Shown in pieces: positions 7,746 through 13,916 of a stretch of 34,636 nt of DNA. How positions within the stretch are numbered: the first letter of the stretch is position 1; each line of letters opens with the position of its first letter. Origin of the DNA: Oscillospiraceae bacterium. GTDB lineage: Bacteria; Bacillota_A; Clostridia; Oscillospirales; Oscillospiraceae. The translations under genes were made by a program, and so were the position numbers. The DNA lies in NCBI GenBank assembly GCA_015067895.1, contig SVLP01000029.1, positions 1 to 34,636 of the forward strand, in the 5' to 3' direction. The notes under the pieces were generated by a model. It searched no databases. It saw only the letters and a list, made by a program, of their open reading frames with translations, and had not been told where the DNA came from.

Positions 7746-8257
7746 GCTTCATCGCTCCTTTCTGTCAGATCCCGGATCCAGAGGACGACGGTTCGGAGGA
7801 GCAGCATCCCGCTCCGGGACAGCCAGCACAGGGCGAATGCACCGTTGATCCACGCAGTCTCCGGATCCCACGGGGCTTTCTGCAGCGCAGTCACCAGCCA
7901 AAGCACGCCAAGCAGGCCGTCGCTCAGGATCCGGGTGCCGAGCTTTTCTCCCCGCTGCTGAAACGCATCATGGAAGATACAGTGGGCATCGAAAACCATC
8001 ATCATCACGATCAGACCGTACACCGCGAATATCGACCAATGCTCCGGCCGGAGGAGGTCAAATGCATATCCCATATATAACCCCAGCAGATACATCATAG
8101 CGGTGCTCATCGCCAGATTTGCGCCCCGTCCCCGCTCGATGAGCTGGCGTTCATCAAACTTGTGCGCAATGGCCTTTTCAAGTACGTTCAGCAGATACCC
8201 GGCTGCGATGGCAATGCCGGAAATGGTAAGGATCGGCATCAGAATGTGAGAGTTCAT
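7742..8257 (-). CDS. DERQ-motif membrane protein, first gene of XRE operon
   Basis: A 171-residue membrane protein, a distant relative of the next gene product. Hydrophobic segments lie near residues 5-24, 49-66, 76-93, 108-125 and 136-158; FDERQLIERGRGANLA falls after the first. No enzyme motif is visible. The start ATG is preceded by AAAGGAGG about 8 bases upstream, and promoter plus operators sit directly before it. Possible roles (sensing membrane state, or a transport accessory) are guesses; the only firm statement is that two paralogous DERQ proteins are co-expressed with a small regulator. Confidence 0.85.
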   Translation of the reverse strand: MNSHILMPILTISGIAIAAGYLLNVLEKAIAHKFDERQLIERGRGANLAMSTAMMYLLGLYMGYAFDLLRPEHWSIFAVYGLIVMMMVFDAHCIFHDAFQQRGEKLGTRILSDGLLGVLWLVTALQKAPWDPETAWINGAFALCWLSRSGMLLLRTVVLWIRDLTERSDEA

Positions 8258-8280
8258 CGTCCACGCCTCCTTTTTTGTTT

Positions 8281-8331
8281 TGTCAAATATATTTTACATT
8301 ATTACCGCGTATTTGTCAACTATATTTGACA
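8281..8331. promoter_or_regulatory. Paired operators on the XRE-DERQ promoter
   Basis: Two 18-bp sites of the form TGTCAA-N6-TTGACA: 8314-8331 is perfect in both arms (TGTCAA/TTGACA, centre CTATAT) and covers the -35; 8281-8298 has TGTCAA/TTTACA (one mismatch, centre ATATAT) and covers the -10. The centres are 33 bp apart, about three helical turns, so two dimers could bind the same face. The XRE protein of the operon is the likely ligand. Confidence 0.8.
8291..8319 (-). promoter_or_regulatory. Promoter of the XRE-DERQ operon
   Basis: Read on the minus strand: -35 TTGACA (8319-8314), 17-bp spacer, -10 TAAAAT (8296-8291). It is close to consensus and would be strong unless repressed. Both elements are covered by the palindromes at 8314-8331 and 8281-8298. 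Confidence 0.85.
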
Positions 8332-8344
8332 TTTCAAATTGCAC

Positions 8345-8373
8345 TTGATGTTTATTCCCTGCGGGCGTATAAT
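8345..8373 (+). promoter_or_regulatory. Promoter of the DUF3737 gene
   Basis: -35 TTGATG (8345-8350), 17-bp spacer, -10 TATAAT (8368-8373), 28 bases before the ATG at 8402. It lies close beside the divergent XRE operators (nearest edge 13 bp away), so binding there could also influence this promoter. Confidence 0.8.
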
Positions 8374-8401
8374 AAGGAAAAACAAAACTGGAGTGAACCC
8401 C

Positions 8402-9256
8402 ATGATTATTTACACCATCGAGAATATGCAGCTGGCCATGGAGCGGGCCCTGTACGGTGCCCACGACTGTCTGATCCGCAGGTGCGTCTTTGACGGCCCC
8501 GCCGACGGCGAGTCCGCCCTGAAGGAGTGCCGGGAGATCCTGGTGGAGGACTGCGATTTCCGGCTGCGCTACCCCTTCTGGCACGTGACCGGAGCCAATG
8601 TGAAGCGCATTACCATGACCGATACCTGCCGCGCCGCCTTCTGGTATGACCGCAATGTCCAGGTCTACGACTCAAAGCTCGGCGGCATCAAGGCCTTCCG
8701 GGAGATGGACGACTGTCTGCTGCAGGGCTGCGACATCGACTCCAAGGAATTCGGCTGGTTCTGCCGCGGCCTGACCGTCCGGGACAGCCGTCTGGTCTCC
8801 GAGTATCCCTTCTTCCAGTGCAAAAGCATGGAGATCGACAACCTCACCATGCAGGGCAAGTATTCCTTCCAGTACTGCGAGGATGTGACCATCCGCAATT
8901 CCGTCCTGGACACCAAGGATGCCTTCTGGCATGCGAAGAACGTGACCGTTTACGACAGCGTCATCAAGGGCGAGTATCTGGCCTGGTACTCCGAGAATGT
9001 CCGTCTGGTGCGGTGCAAAATCATCGGCACCCAGCCCCTGTGCTACTGCAAGGGTCTCGTTCTGGAGGACTGCACCATGGCCGGCTGCGACCTGTCCTTC
9101 GAAAATTCCGAGGTTCAGGCCACCGTCACCGGCTCCATCGACTCTGTGAAGAATCCCCACAAGGGCTTCGTTCATGCCGACGAGATCGGAGAAATCATCA
9201 TCGATGAATACAAGTGGTTCGGCTCCTGCGACATCCGCACCGCCGCCCGTACATAA
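8402..9256 (+). CDS. DUF3737 family right-handed beta-helix protein
   Basis: A 284-residue protein built of short repeats of the type V-x-D-x-x-I/L-x-x-x-x-F-x-x-C/A, for example FWHVTGANVKRITM, FWYDRNVQVYDSK and FWHAKNVTVYDSVIKG, which stack as a right-handed beta helix (pectate-lyase-like). Opening motifs (RALYGAHDCLIRRCVFDGPADGESALKE) and length match DUF3737, widespread in gut Firmicutes with no known reaction. No signal peptide is present, so it is cytoplasmic. The start is the ATG at 8402; the ribosome site (TGGAGTG) is modest. Many cysteines and aromatic residues repeat at fixed ladder positions. The gene ends just before the hairpin that covers the spoVAC ribosome site. Confidence 0.9.
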   Translation: MIIYTIENMQLAMERALYGAHDCLIRRCVFDGPADGESALKECREILVEDCDFRLRYPFWHVTGANVKRITMTDTCRAAFWYDRNVQVYDSKLGGIKAFREMDDCLLQGCDIDSKEFGWFCRGLTVRDSRLVSEYPFFQCKSMEIDNLTMQGKYSFQYCEDVTIRNSVLDTKDAFWHAKNVTVYDSVIKGEYLAWYSENVRLVRCKIIGTQPLCYCKGLVLEDCTMAGCDLSFENSEVQATVTGSIDSVKNPHKGFVHADEIGEIIIDEYKWFGSCDIRTAART

Positions 9257-9262
9257 AAAACC

Positions 9263-9293
9263 ATCCCTCCGGGCAACCTACGCCCGGAGGGAT
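9263..9293 (+). promoter_or_regulatory. Hairpin covering the spoVAC ribosome binding site
   Basis: A perfect 12-bp stem, ATCCCTCCGGGC (9263-9274) with GCCCGGAGGGAT (9282-9293), loop of 7. The GGAGG in the 3' arm is the only Shine-Dalgarno sequence for the ATG at 9298. It could also act as a weak terminator for the DUF3737 transcript, although the following CTTTAT is a poor U-tract. Confidence 0.8.
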
Positions 9294-9297
9294 CTTT

Positions 9298-9732
9298 ATG
9301 ACGGAAAAGCAATATGACGCGCTGGTGAAGGAACTGTCGCCCAGATCGCCGGTTTTGAAGGACTGCATCTGGGCCTTCTGCGTGGGCGGCGGCATCTGTG
9401 TGCTTGGGCAGCTCTTTATCAACTGGTACTCTTCGCTCGGACTCGGGAAGCAGGAGGCCTCCGGCGCGGCCTCCATGACCATCGTCGCCATCGCGGCGGT
9501 GCTGACGGGCCTGAGCGTCTTCGACGACATCGCCAAGCATGCGGGCGCAGGCACCCTGGTGCCCATCACCGGCTTCGCCAACTCCATCGCCGCCCCGGCG
9601 GTGGAATTCCAGACCGAGGGGCGGATCCTGGGCACGGCGGCGAAGATGTTCACCATCGCGGGGCCCGTGATCGTGTACGGGCTGTCAGCGTCCGTGGTGT
9701 ACGGGCTGATCTATTGGCTCACCACCTTATGA
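9298..9732 (+). CDS. spoVAC: Stage V sporulation protein AC (SpoVAC) homologue
   Basis: A 144-residue membrane protein. In Bacillus, SpoVAC is part of the SpoVA channel that moves dipicolinic acid with calcium into the forespore and out during germination. The family pattern is clear: CIWAFCVGGGICVLGQLFIN, a second helix (about 60-78), PITGFANSIAAPAVEF and ILGTAAKMFTIAGPVIVYG at the C-terminal helix. About four membrane segments and normal length. The start is ATG 9298; its ribosome site lies inside a stable hairpin. spoVAD and spoVAE do not follow, so this copy stands alone in the window; a full spoVA operon may lie elsewhere. Whether the host sporulates cannot be told from this gene. Confidence 0.92.
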   Translation: MTEKQYDALVKELSPRSPVLKDCIWAFCVGGGICVLGQLFINWYSSLGLGKQEASGAASMTIVAIAAVLTGLSVFDDIAKHAGAGTLVPITGFANSIAAPAVEFQTEGRILGTAAKMFTIAGPVIVYGLSASVVYGLIYWLTTL

Positions 9733-9742
9733 ACAGCAAAAA

Positions 9743-9764
9743 GCACCGTGGCTTCACGGTGCTT
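9743..9764. terminator. Terminator hairpin, left copy (minus-strand T-tract)
   Basis: Arms GCACCGTG and CACGGTGC around GCTT, preceded by AAAAA. The T-run therefore follows the stem only when read on the minus strand. It is the left member of a 22-bp direct repeat whose right copy is at 9987-10008. Confidence 0.75.
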
Positions 9765-9986
9765 CAGACTGTCGAGAACGATTCATTTCTTGCCCCCCGC
9801 ATTTATGAGGGGGTTGCCCGCAGGGCGGGGGGGAGTCCGAATATTTGCGTTGCAAATATTCGGAAAATCCCGTTTTTCAGAAAAAACGGGCAGACCCCCT
9901 CCGTCACGATGGCTCCGGGCTTTGCCCGAATCCATCGCGACACCTCCCCCATAAATGGGGGGGCAAGAGGGGCTTGACAAACAGAC
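9765..9986. mobile_element. MITE-like non-coding palindromic element
   Basis: A 222-bp segment lacking a credible gene, placed exactly between the two copies of a 22-bp terminator sequence. Its end regions are imperfect inverted repeats around CTTGCCCCCC-CATTTATG (9789-9813 on the left; complement at 9943-9967 on the right). The interior has three further stems: a perfect 12-bp one at 9837-9863 (CCGAATATTTGC arm), a 9-bp one at 9869-9890 (CCCGTTTTT arm) and a bulged one at 9904-9940. No transposase is present, so movement would need one supplied from elsewhere. Short frames inside it are not considered genes. Confidence 0.65.
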
Positions 9987-10014
9987 GCACCGTGGCTTCA
10001 CGGTGCTTTTTTCC
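9987..10014 (+). terminator. Terminator hairpin, right copy (plus-strand T-tract)
   Basis: Same stem and loop as the left copy (GCACCGTG/CACGGTGC, loop GCTT), here followed by TTTTTT on the plus strand. Joined directly with the left copy it would make one perfect two-way terminator for spoVAC and the converging PHP gene. Confidence 0.8.
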
Positions 10015-10015
10015 A

Positions 10016-10714
10016 TTACCGGATCTCAATGACGGAGCATCCATCGGTGTTGGGCTCCTGTACGCAGAGCATCTTTCCTCCGGCGGACAGCAGATAATCA
10101 CGAAGATCCCTGTGATCTTTGATTTCGTCAGGCAAATACATGCCGCATTTGGGGCGGTAGGTATCCGCGTGGTAATCGCCGCCGCAGGTGACGATGAGCT
10201 GCTTCTCCCGGGCGATCTCCAGCAGCTCCTTCGAATAGGAGTTTCCATACAGCGGGTGGCAGTTGATCTCCACCCCGTCCAGATAGTCGGTGTCCAGCAC
10301 CGTGGCTCCGTTTCGGAAGGGATGTGCCTGGATCAGAACGCCGCCTCCGGACTTGACCAGCTCGAACAGCTCCCTTTGGGTGCAGTCGAAGAGCCGCGGA
10401 TGCTTCCGCAGAAACTCCGGCTCCACGCCGTAGATGAGCATATGGACATTGGGATAGAGCTCCATGGTCACCTCGACCCCGAAAAAGACCCGGCAGCCGA
10501 TCTGTCTGCCATATCGCTCCGCTGCGATAAATTCGGCGATGTAGCGTTCCACGAACTCGTCCACGCGGCCCTCTTCCGCGTAGGAGCTCTGATAGTGATT
10601 GGTCAGGACGATGCCGTCCATGCCGTTGTCCAGAGCTTGCTTCAACACCGCATCAAAGGGGATCTGGCAGCAACGGCTGATCCCGGAGGAATGGGCGTGT
10701 AAATCGATCAGCAT
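10016..10714 (-). CDS. PHP-domain metal-dependent phosphoesterase-like protein
   Basis: A 232-residue cytoplasmic protein of the PHP superfamily (phosphoesterases and the polymerase/histidinol-phosphatase fold). Visible metal-site motifs in order: MLIDLHAHSSG (HxH), LTNHYQ, FFGVEVT, LIQAHPFR, INCHP and GGDYHAD near the C-terminus. The substrate is unknown. The start is taken as ATG 10714, because GGGAGG lies 7 bases upstream; an ATG five codons earlier would contain that ribosome site within the coding region. It is a single-gene unit with its own promoter, ending against the spoVAC side. Confidence 0.9.
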   Translation of the reverse strand: MLIDLHAHSSGISRCCQIPFDAVLKQALDNGMDGIVLTNHYQSSYAEEGRVDEFVERYIAEFIAAERYGRQIGCRVFFGVEVTMELYPNVHMLIYGVEPEFLRKHPRLFDCTQRELFELVKSGGGVLIQAHPFRNGATVLDTDYLDGVEINCHPLYGNSYSKELLEIAREKQLIVTCGGDYHADTYRPKCGMYLPDEIKDHRDLRDYLLSAGGKMLCVQEPNTDGCSVIEIR

Positions 10715-10743
10715 ATGGATACCTCCCATTTCTGTTTGGGTAT

Positions 10744-10772
10744 ATTATATTTTGATGCGTGTGAAATTGCAA
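10744..10772 (-). promoter_or_regulatory. Promoter of the PHP-domain gene
   Basis: Minus strand: -35 TTGCAA (10772-10767), 17-bp spacer, -10 TATAAT (10749-10744), about 30 bases before the start codon. Confidence 0.75.
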
Positions 10773-10797
10773 GGTCGAAATGCTCTGTGCATGACAC

Positions 10798-10825
10798 AGA
10801 AAAGCACCCGCCGACGCGGGTGCTT
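10798..10825 (-). terminator. Terminator of the AraC-type regulator gene
   Basis: Stem AAGCACCCGC/GCGGGTGCTT with a 4-base loop (10802-10825); on the minus strand it ends in a TTTTCTGTG tract. It lies 8 bases after the stop codon of the regulator. Confidence 0.85.
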
Positions 10826-10832
10826 CCTCATG

Positions 10833-11738
10833 TTAACGCTTTCTCACCGGGAGCCACAGCTCCACATACTTTTTGCTGTTGTACTCCTCGTCGCCAGGCC
10901 GGTAGAACCAGTGGATGACCTCCACCTCGGGGCCCTCGGCCAGCTCGTACCCGGCAGCGGGCAGCAGCTCCGTCACGGCGCGCCGGTACAGCTCCTCCAG
11001 ATCATTGCAGGGCCACTTGCACCGGGGCGTCTCGCAGACCAGATAGGTGCCCGCCGGGATGGTCAGCTCCTCAAAGCGTCCGGCGATCTCCTGCCCCATC
11101 TCCTCTGCAATGCTTGCGACGCTCTCATCCCCGATCCAACTGGCGATGTGGTAGTCATAGCCGTCATCGCCAAAATTGGAATAGACCGCATAGCTGGTGT
11201 CGCAGTCATGAGCCATGTACTGGAGCACCGCCTGATTCAGCCGGGTCTCGCAGGTGAAATTGTGATCCTGATCCTGGCGTTCCATCGGGGTGCCGGTGAA
11301 GCGTTTCTTGTAGCCGACGAGCTTCAGCTCTTTCTTTTCCTCGATCCGATAATTCATGGTCGTTCCACCTTCCAATGTGATTTTGATGGACAGTCTGGAA
11401 AACGCCTTCAGCTTCGCCCCATTGCCGCGCGTCTGCGATGGGGAGAGCCCGTGGAACTTCTGGAAGGCCTTGGCGAAGGCATCAGGGCTGTCGTAGCCGT
11501 ACTTCGCCGCCACATCGATGACCCGCTCCCGTCCTGTCGCCAGCTCCGTGCCCGCCAGGCTCAGCCGTCGGCTTCGGATGTACTCGCCCACGGTGTAGCC
11601 GCAGAGGATGCTGAAGACCCGCTGGAAATGGAAGGGCGAGGAAAAGCTGACCCTTCCCAGCTCCTCGTAGTCGATGGGCTCGGTGATGTGCTCCTCGATG
11701 TAGTTGATGGCGTTCTGTATTCCGGTGATCCACTCCAT
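10833..11738 (-). CDS. AraC-family regulator with GyrI-like effector domain
   Basis: A 301-residue transcription regulator. Residues about 8-105 form an AraC/XylS double helix-turn-helix (INYIEEHITEPIDYEELG, FHFQRVFSILCGYTVGEYIRSRR, VIDVAAKYGYDSPDAFAKAFQK). Residues about 135-301 form a GyrI/Rob-like effector-binding domain (TTMNYRIEEKKELKLVGYKK, IPAGTYLVCETP, EVIHWFYRP), which in relatives binds lipophilic or cationic compounds. Order and length match the Rob/SoxS-like fusion common in Firmicutes. The start is ATG 11738, with GGAGGG 7 bases upstream; the frame stays open further upstream but without a ribosome site. It diverges from the lipoprotein gene at 11890, and their promoters overlap. 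Confidence 0.93.
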   Translation of the reverse strand: MEWITGIQNAINYIEEHITEPIDYEELGRVSFSSPFHFQRVFSILCGYTVGEYIRSRRLSLAGTELATGRERVIDVAAKYGYDSPDAFAKAFQKFHGLSPSQTRGNGAKLKAFSRLSIKITLEGGTTMNYRIEEKKELKLVGYKKRFTGTPMERQDQDHNFTCETRLNQAVLQYMAHDCDTSYAVYSNFGDDGYDYHIASWIGDESVASIAEEMGQEIAGRFEELTIPAGTYLVCETPRCKWPCNDLEELYRRAVTELLPAAGYELAEGPEVEVIHWFYRPGDEEYNSKKYVELWLPVRKR

Positions 11739-11819
11739 GGCATTCCCTCCTGTCTGGCTATATCGTATCACATCGGTGGGGAAAAATCCCGATTCTGTGT
11801 GCGCATTGCTGACGGGTCT

Positions 11820-11848
11820 ATTGTAGCACAGCTTGCAATCCTTCGCAA
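11820..11848 (-). promoter_or_regulatory. Promoter of the AraC-type regulator
   Basis: Minus strand: -35 TTGCGA (11848-11843), 17-bp spacer, extended -10 TGC-TACAAT (11825-11820). The leader to the start codon is about 75 bases. It interleaves with the opposing promoter at 11833-11861. Confidence 0.65.
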
Positions 11849-11861
11849 ACCATGATAGAAT
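11833..11861 (+). promoter_or_regulatory. Promoter of the DUF4375 lipoprotein gene
   Basis: -35 TTGCAA (11833-11838), 17-bp spacer, -10 TAGAAT (11856-11861). A small dyad GATAGAA-TATT-TCTATC overlaps the -10 and could be an operator. Confidence 0.7.
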
Positions 11862-11889
11862 ATTTCTATCACAAAAGGAGGAACCACCC

Positions 11890-12369
11890 ATGAAAAAGCT
11901 GTTCTGCACTTTACTTGCCCTGTGTCTGCTGCTGTCCGGCTGTTTCCTGGCTCAGGATGTGACCGAGCTTTCCGGCGATGAGCTGGTGATATCTCTGTCC
12001 CTCCTGCCGGAGGATTTCGAAGCCATGTCCCGGGAGGAGCAGGCCGCCTACACCGCCGCCTGTCTGGAGCTGGAGATCATGAACGGCGGATTGTGCCAGT
12101 TCTTCGCCAACTGTCCCGACTGCGCCGCCTTCGTGCCCGAGGCCCTGGAGCTCCTGGGGGCCGACGAGCACAGAGCTCTTTACGACCGGTTCCTCTCCGA
12201 CACCGGCATCGATCCCCTGGATCCCATGTTCCAGACCGAGGATCTGGAGGAATTCTCCCGGCTCTATGACCTGTACCCCTGGGACGACTTCGACGATGCT
12301 TATTGTGCCCTGACTCCCATGCCCCAGATTCTGGAAGACTACATCCAATCGAATCCCGACGCCTTTTGA
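11890..12369 (+). CDS. DUF4375-like predicted lipoprotein
   Basis: A 159-residue protein. Its first 17 residues are a lipoprotein signal: a Lys pair, a leucine-rich core and the lipobox LLSGC, with Cys17 as the probable lipid-bearing residue, so it should be anchored outside the membrane. The mature part holds LELEIMNGGLCQFFANCPD and RALYDRFLSDTGID, clearly related to DUF4375 and to the protein at 2653 (LELEVNNGGLCQFF). DUF4375 proteins are usually cytoplasmic, so an exported one is unusual. AAAGGAGG lies 8 bases before the ATG. The gene has its own promoter and terminator and is divergent from the AraC-type regulator, which may control it. Function unknown. Confidence 0.85.
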   Translation: MKKLFCTLLALCLLLSGCFLAQDVTELSGDELVISLSLLPEDFEAMSREEQAAYTAACLELEIMNGGLCQFFANCPDCAAFVPEALELLGADEHRALYDRFLSDTGIDPLDPMFQTEDLEEFSRLYDLYPWDDFDDAYCALTPMPQILEDYIQSNPDAF

Positions 12370-12376
12370 TACGCCC

Positions 12377-12405
12377 GCGCCCCGGTCTTCCGGGGCGCAT
12401 TTTTT
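12377..12405 (+). terminator. Terminator of the DUF4375 lipoprotein gene
   Basis: Stem GCGCCCCGG/CCGGGGCGC, loop TCTT, followed by ATTTTTT. Confidence 0.9.
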
Positions 12406-12426
12406 CGGCATCCGGTTCCAAAGCTC

Positions 12427-12455
12427 TTGCATATCCCGTTTTTCCGGATTATAAT
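12427..12455 (+). promoter_or_regulatory. Promoter of the GPH symporter gene
   Basis: -35 TTGCAT (12427-12432), 17-bp spacer, -10 TATAAT (12450-12455), 28 bases before the ATG. Confidence 0.8.
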
Positions 12456-12483
12456 ACAGGGAGATTTTTAGGAGGGATGCAAT

Positions 12484-13863
12484 ATGAACGAACACAATCG
12501 ACCCGGCACGCTGACGGCCCGTCATCGGATCGGTTATGCCCTGGGCGACTTCGGCGGCTGCATGACCTTCGGCCTGATGGCCGCCTTCACCACCCGCTAC
12601 TACATCAACGTGGCCATGATCGACACCGCCATCATCGCCACCATGACCCTGATCTGGAAGCTCTTCGATGCCCTGGCCAACCCCTTCGTGGGCGTGATGC
12701 TGGACAAGTCCTTCGCCGCCTCCGGCGGAAAGCGGGACAAGTTCCGGCCCTGGATCATCCGCATGGCTCCCATGCTGTCGGTCTGCGCGATCCTGGTCTT
12801 CACAGCCCCGGGCTGGGTGGACGGCATGGCCCGGCTGGTGGTGGCCTTCTGCACCTATCTCATGTATGAGGCCGTCTACGCCATCCATGTCATCGCCTTC
12901 GCAGGGCTGATCTCCGGCATGGCTACAAACGACGACGAGCGGGCCCAGCTGTCTGCAGCCCGGGGCATCGGCGGCACCCTGGGCGGCATCCTGCCCCAGA
13001 TCCTCTTCCCCCAGATCATCAGCTGGTTCGAGAACGACCCCCAGCTGGGCTACGGCATGGGCGTCACCGTCTGCGCCGCCATCGGTCTGGTGCTGTGCAT
13101 CAGCTGCTACGCCATGACCGAGGAACGGAACCAGGCCCACAAGACCGTCGGAGCCGCCCCCATCCGGATCACCGACATCGTCACCGTCCTCACCAGAAAC
13201 CGTGCCGTGCTGGCTCTGTGCATCCACGGCATGCTCCAGGGCGTTCTGATGGCTGTCAGCGGCTCCTTGGGCACCTACATGTACGCCGATGTCCTGGGCC
13301 ATCTGACCCTGATGAGCTCCGCTGCGATCCTGGGCATGCCCGTGACCATCCTGTTCATGTCCATCGCGCCCCGGTTCTCCCGGAAATTCGGCTCGGAAAA
13401 GGTGCTGCGCACCAGTCTGCTGCTGGGTGCGCTGCTGTACGTGGGGCTCTTCGTGCTGCACATCACCACCACCGTCAATGTCTACGTCCACATCGGCTGG
13501 AACGCCGTCGCCAGCGGCATGGCGAACCTGAGCAACATGATGCAGTGGGGCATGCTGGGCGAGTCCATCGAATACAATGAGTATCTCACCGGCAAGCGCA
13601 CCGAGGGCTCCATCAACGGCACCTTCAACATGCTCCGCCGGGCCGGTCAGGGCATCGGTGCCGCCACGGGCGTCGCCATCCTGGGCATGATCGGCTACGA
13701 CGCCACCATCGCCGTCCAGAGTGCGGGCACCATCTTCGGCATCAAGGCATTGTGCCTGCTCTTCCCCGCCGCCTGCGCCGTGGGCAGCTGGCTCGTGTTC
13801 CGCTTCGTCTGGAACATCACCCCCGAGCTCCGGGAAAAGATGGCTCTTGCCCGGAAAACTTGA
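12484..13863 (+). CDS. GPH (glycoside-pentoside-hexuronide) family symporter
   Basis: A 459-residue membrane transporter with about twelve hydrophobic segments. The N-terminus RIGYALGDFGGCMTFGLMAAF and the loop DALANPFVGVMLDKSF, followed by GGKRDKFRPWII, are hallmarks of the GPH cation:sugar symporters (MelB, UidB, LacS type); GESIEYNEYLTGKRTEGSING in the second half is the matching conserved loop. The sugar cannot be named: no glycosidase or sugar kinase is adjacent. GGAGGG lies 7 bases before ATG 12484. The gene has its own promoter and no clear terminator, because the cysK promoter begins on its last codon. Confidence 0.92.
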   Translation: MNEHNRPGTLTARHRIGYALGDFGGCMTFGLMAAFTTRYYINVAMIDTAIIATMTLIWKLFDALANPFVGVMLDKSFAASGGKRDKFRPWIIRMAPMLSVCAILVFTAPGWVDGMARLVVAFCTYLMYEAVYAIHVIAFAGLISGMATNDDERAQLSAARGIGGTLGGILPQILFPQIISWFENDPQLGYGMGVTVCAAIGLVLCISCYAMTEERNQAHKTVGAAPIRITDIVTVLTRNRAVLALCIHGMLQGVLMAVSGSLGTYMYADVLGHLTLMSSAAILGMPVTILFMSIAPRFSRKFGSEKVLRTSLLLGALLYVGLFVLHITTTVNVYVHIGWNAVASGMANLSNMMQWGMLGESIEYNEYLTGKRTEGSINGTFNMLRRAGQGIGAATGVAILGMIGYDATIAVQSAGTIFGIKALCLLFPAACAVGSWLVFRFVWNITPELREKMALARKT

Positions 13864-13888
13864 CTTTTCCCCGGAAACAGCGTAATAT
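13860..13888 (+). promoter_or_regulatory. Promoter of cysK
   Basis: -35 TTGACT (13860-13865, overlapping the stop codon of the symporter gene), 17-bp spacer, -10 TAATAT (13883-13888). Confidence 0.7.
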
Positions 13889-13916
13889 ATAGGTAATTTT
13901 CACGGAGGTGGTACCC

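Noticed and set aside
9263..9293. Hairpin as a simple terminator of the DUF3737 gene only
   Set aside because: The T-tract is poor (CTTTAT) and the 3' arm contains the required ribosome site of the next gene, so a translational role is at least as likely.
9714..9977. Short open frames inside the 9765-9986 element
   Set aside because: They change with strand and frame, cross perfect palindromes and lack ribosome sites; the segment is treated as non-coding.
10599..11855. Plus-strand frame of 418 codons opposite the AraC-type regulator
   Set aside because: Crosses the PHP promoter and the regulator terminator; no ribosome site; the opposing strand encodes clear domains.
11911..13491. Minus-strand frame of 526 codons opposite the lipoprotein and symporter genes
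   Set aside because: His/Gly/Asp/Gln-rich antisense of a membrane transporter, crossing a terminator and promoter.
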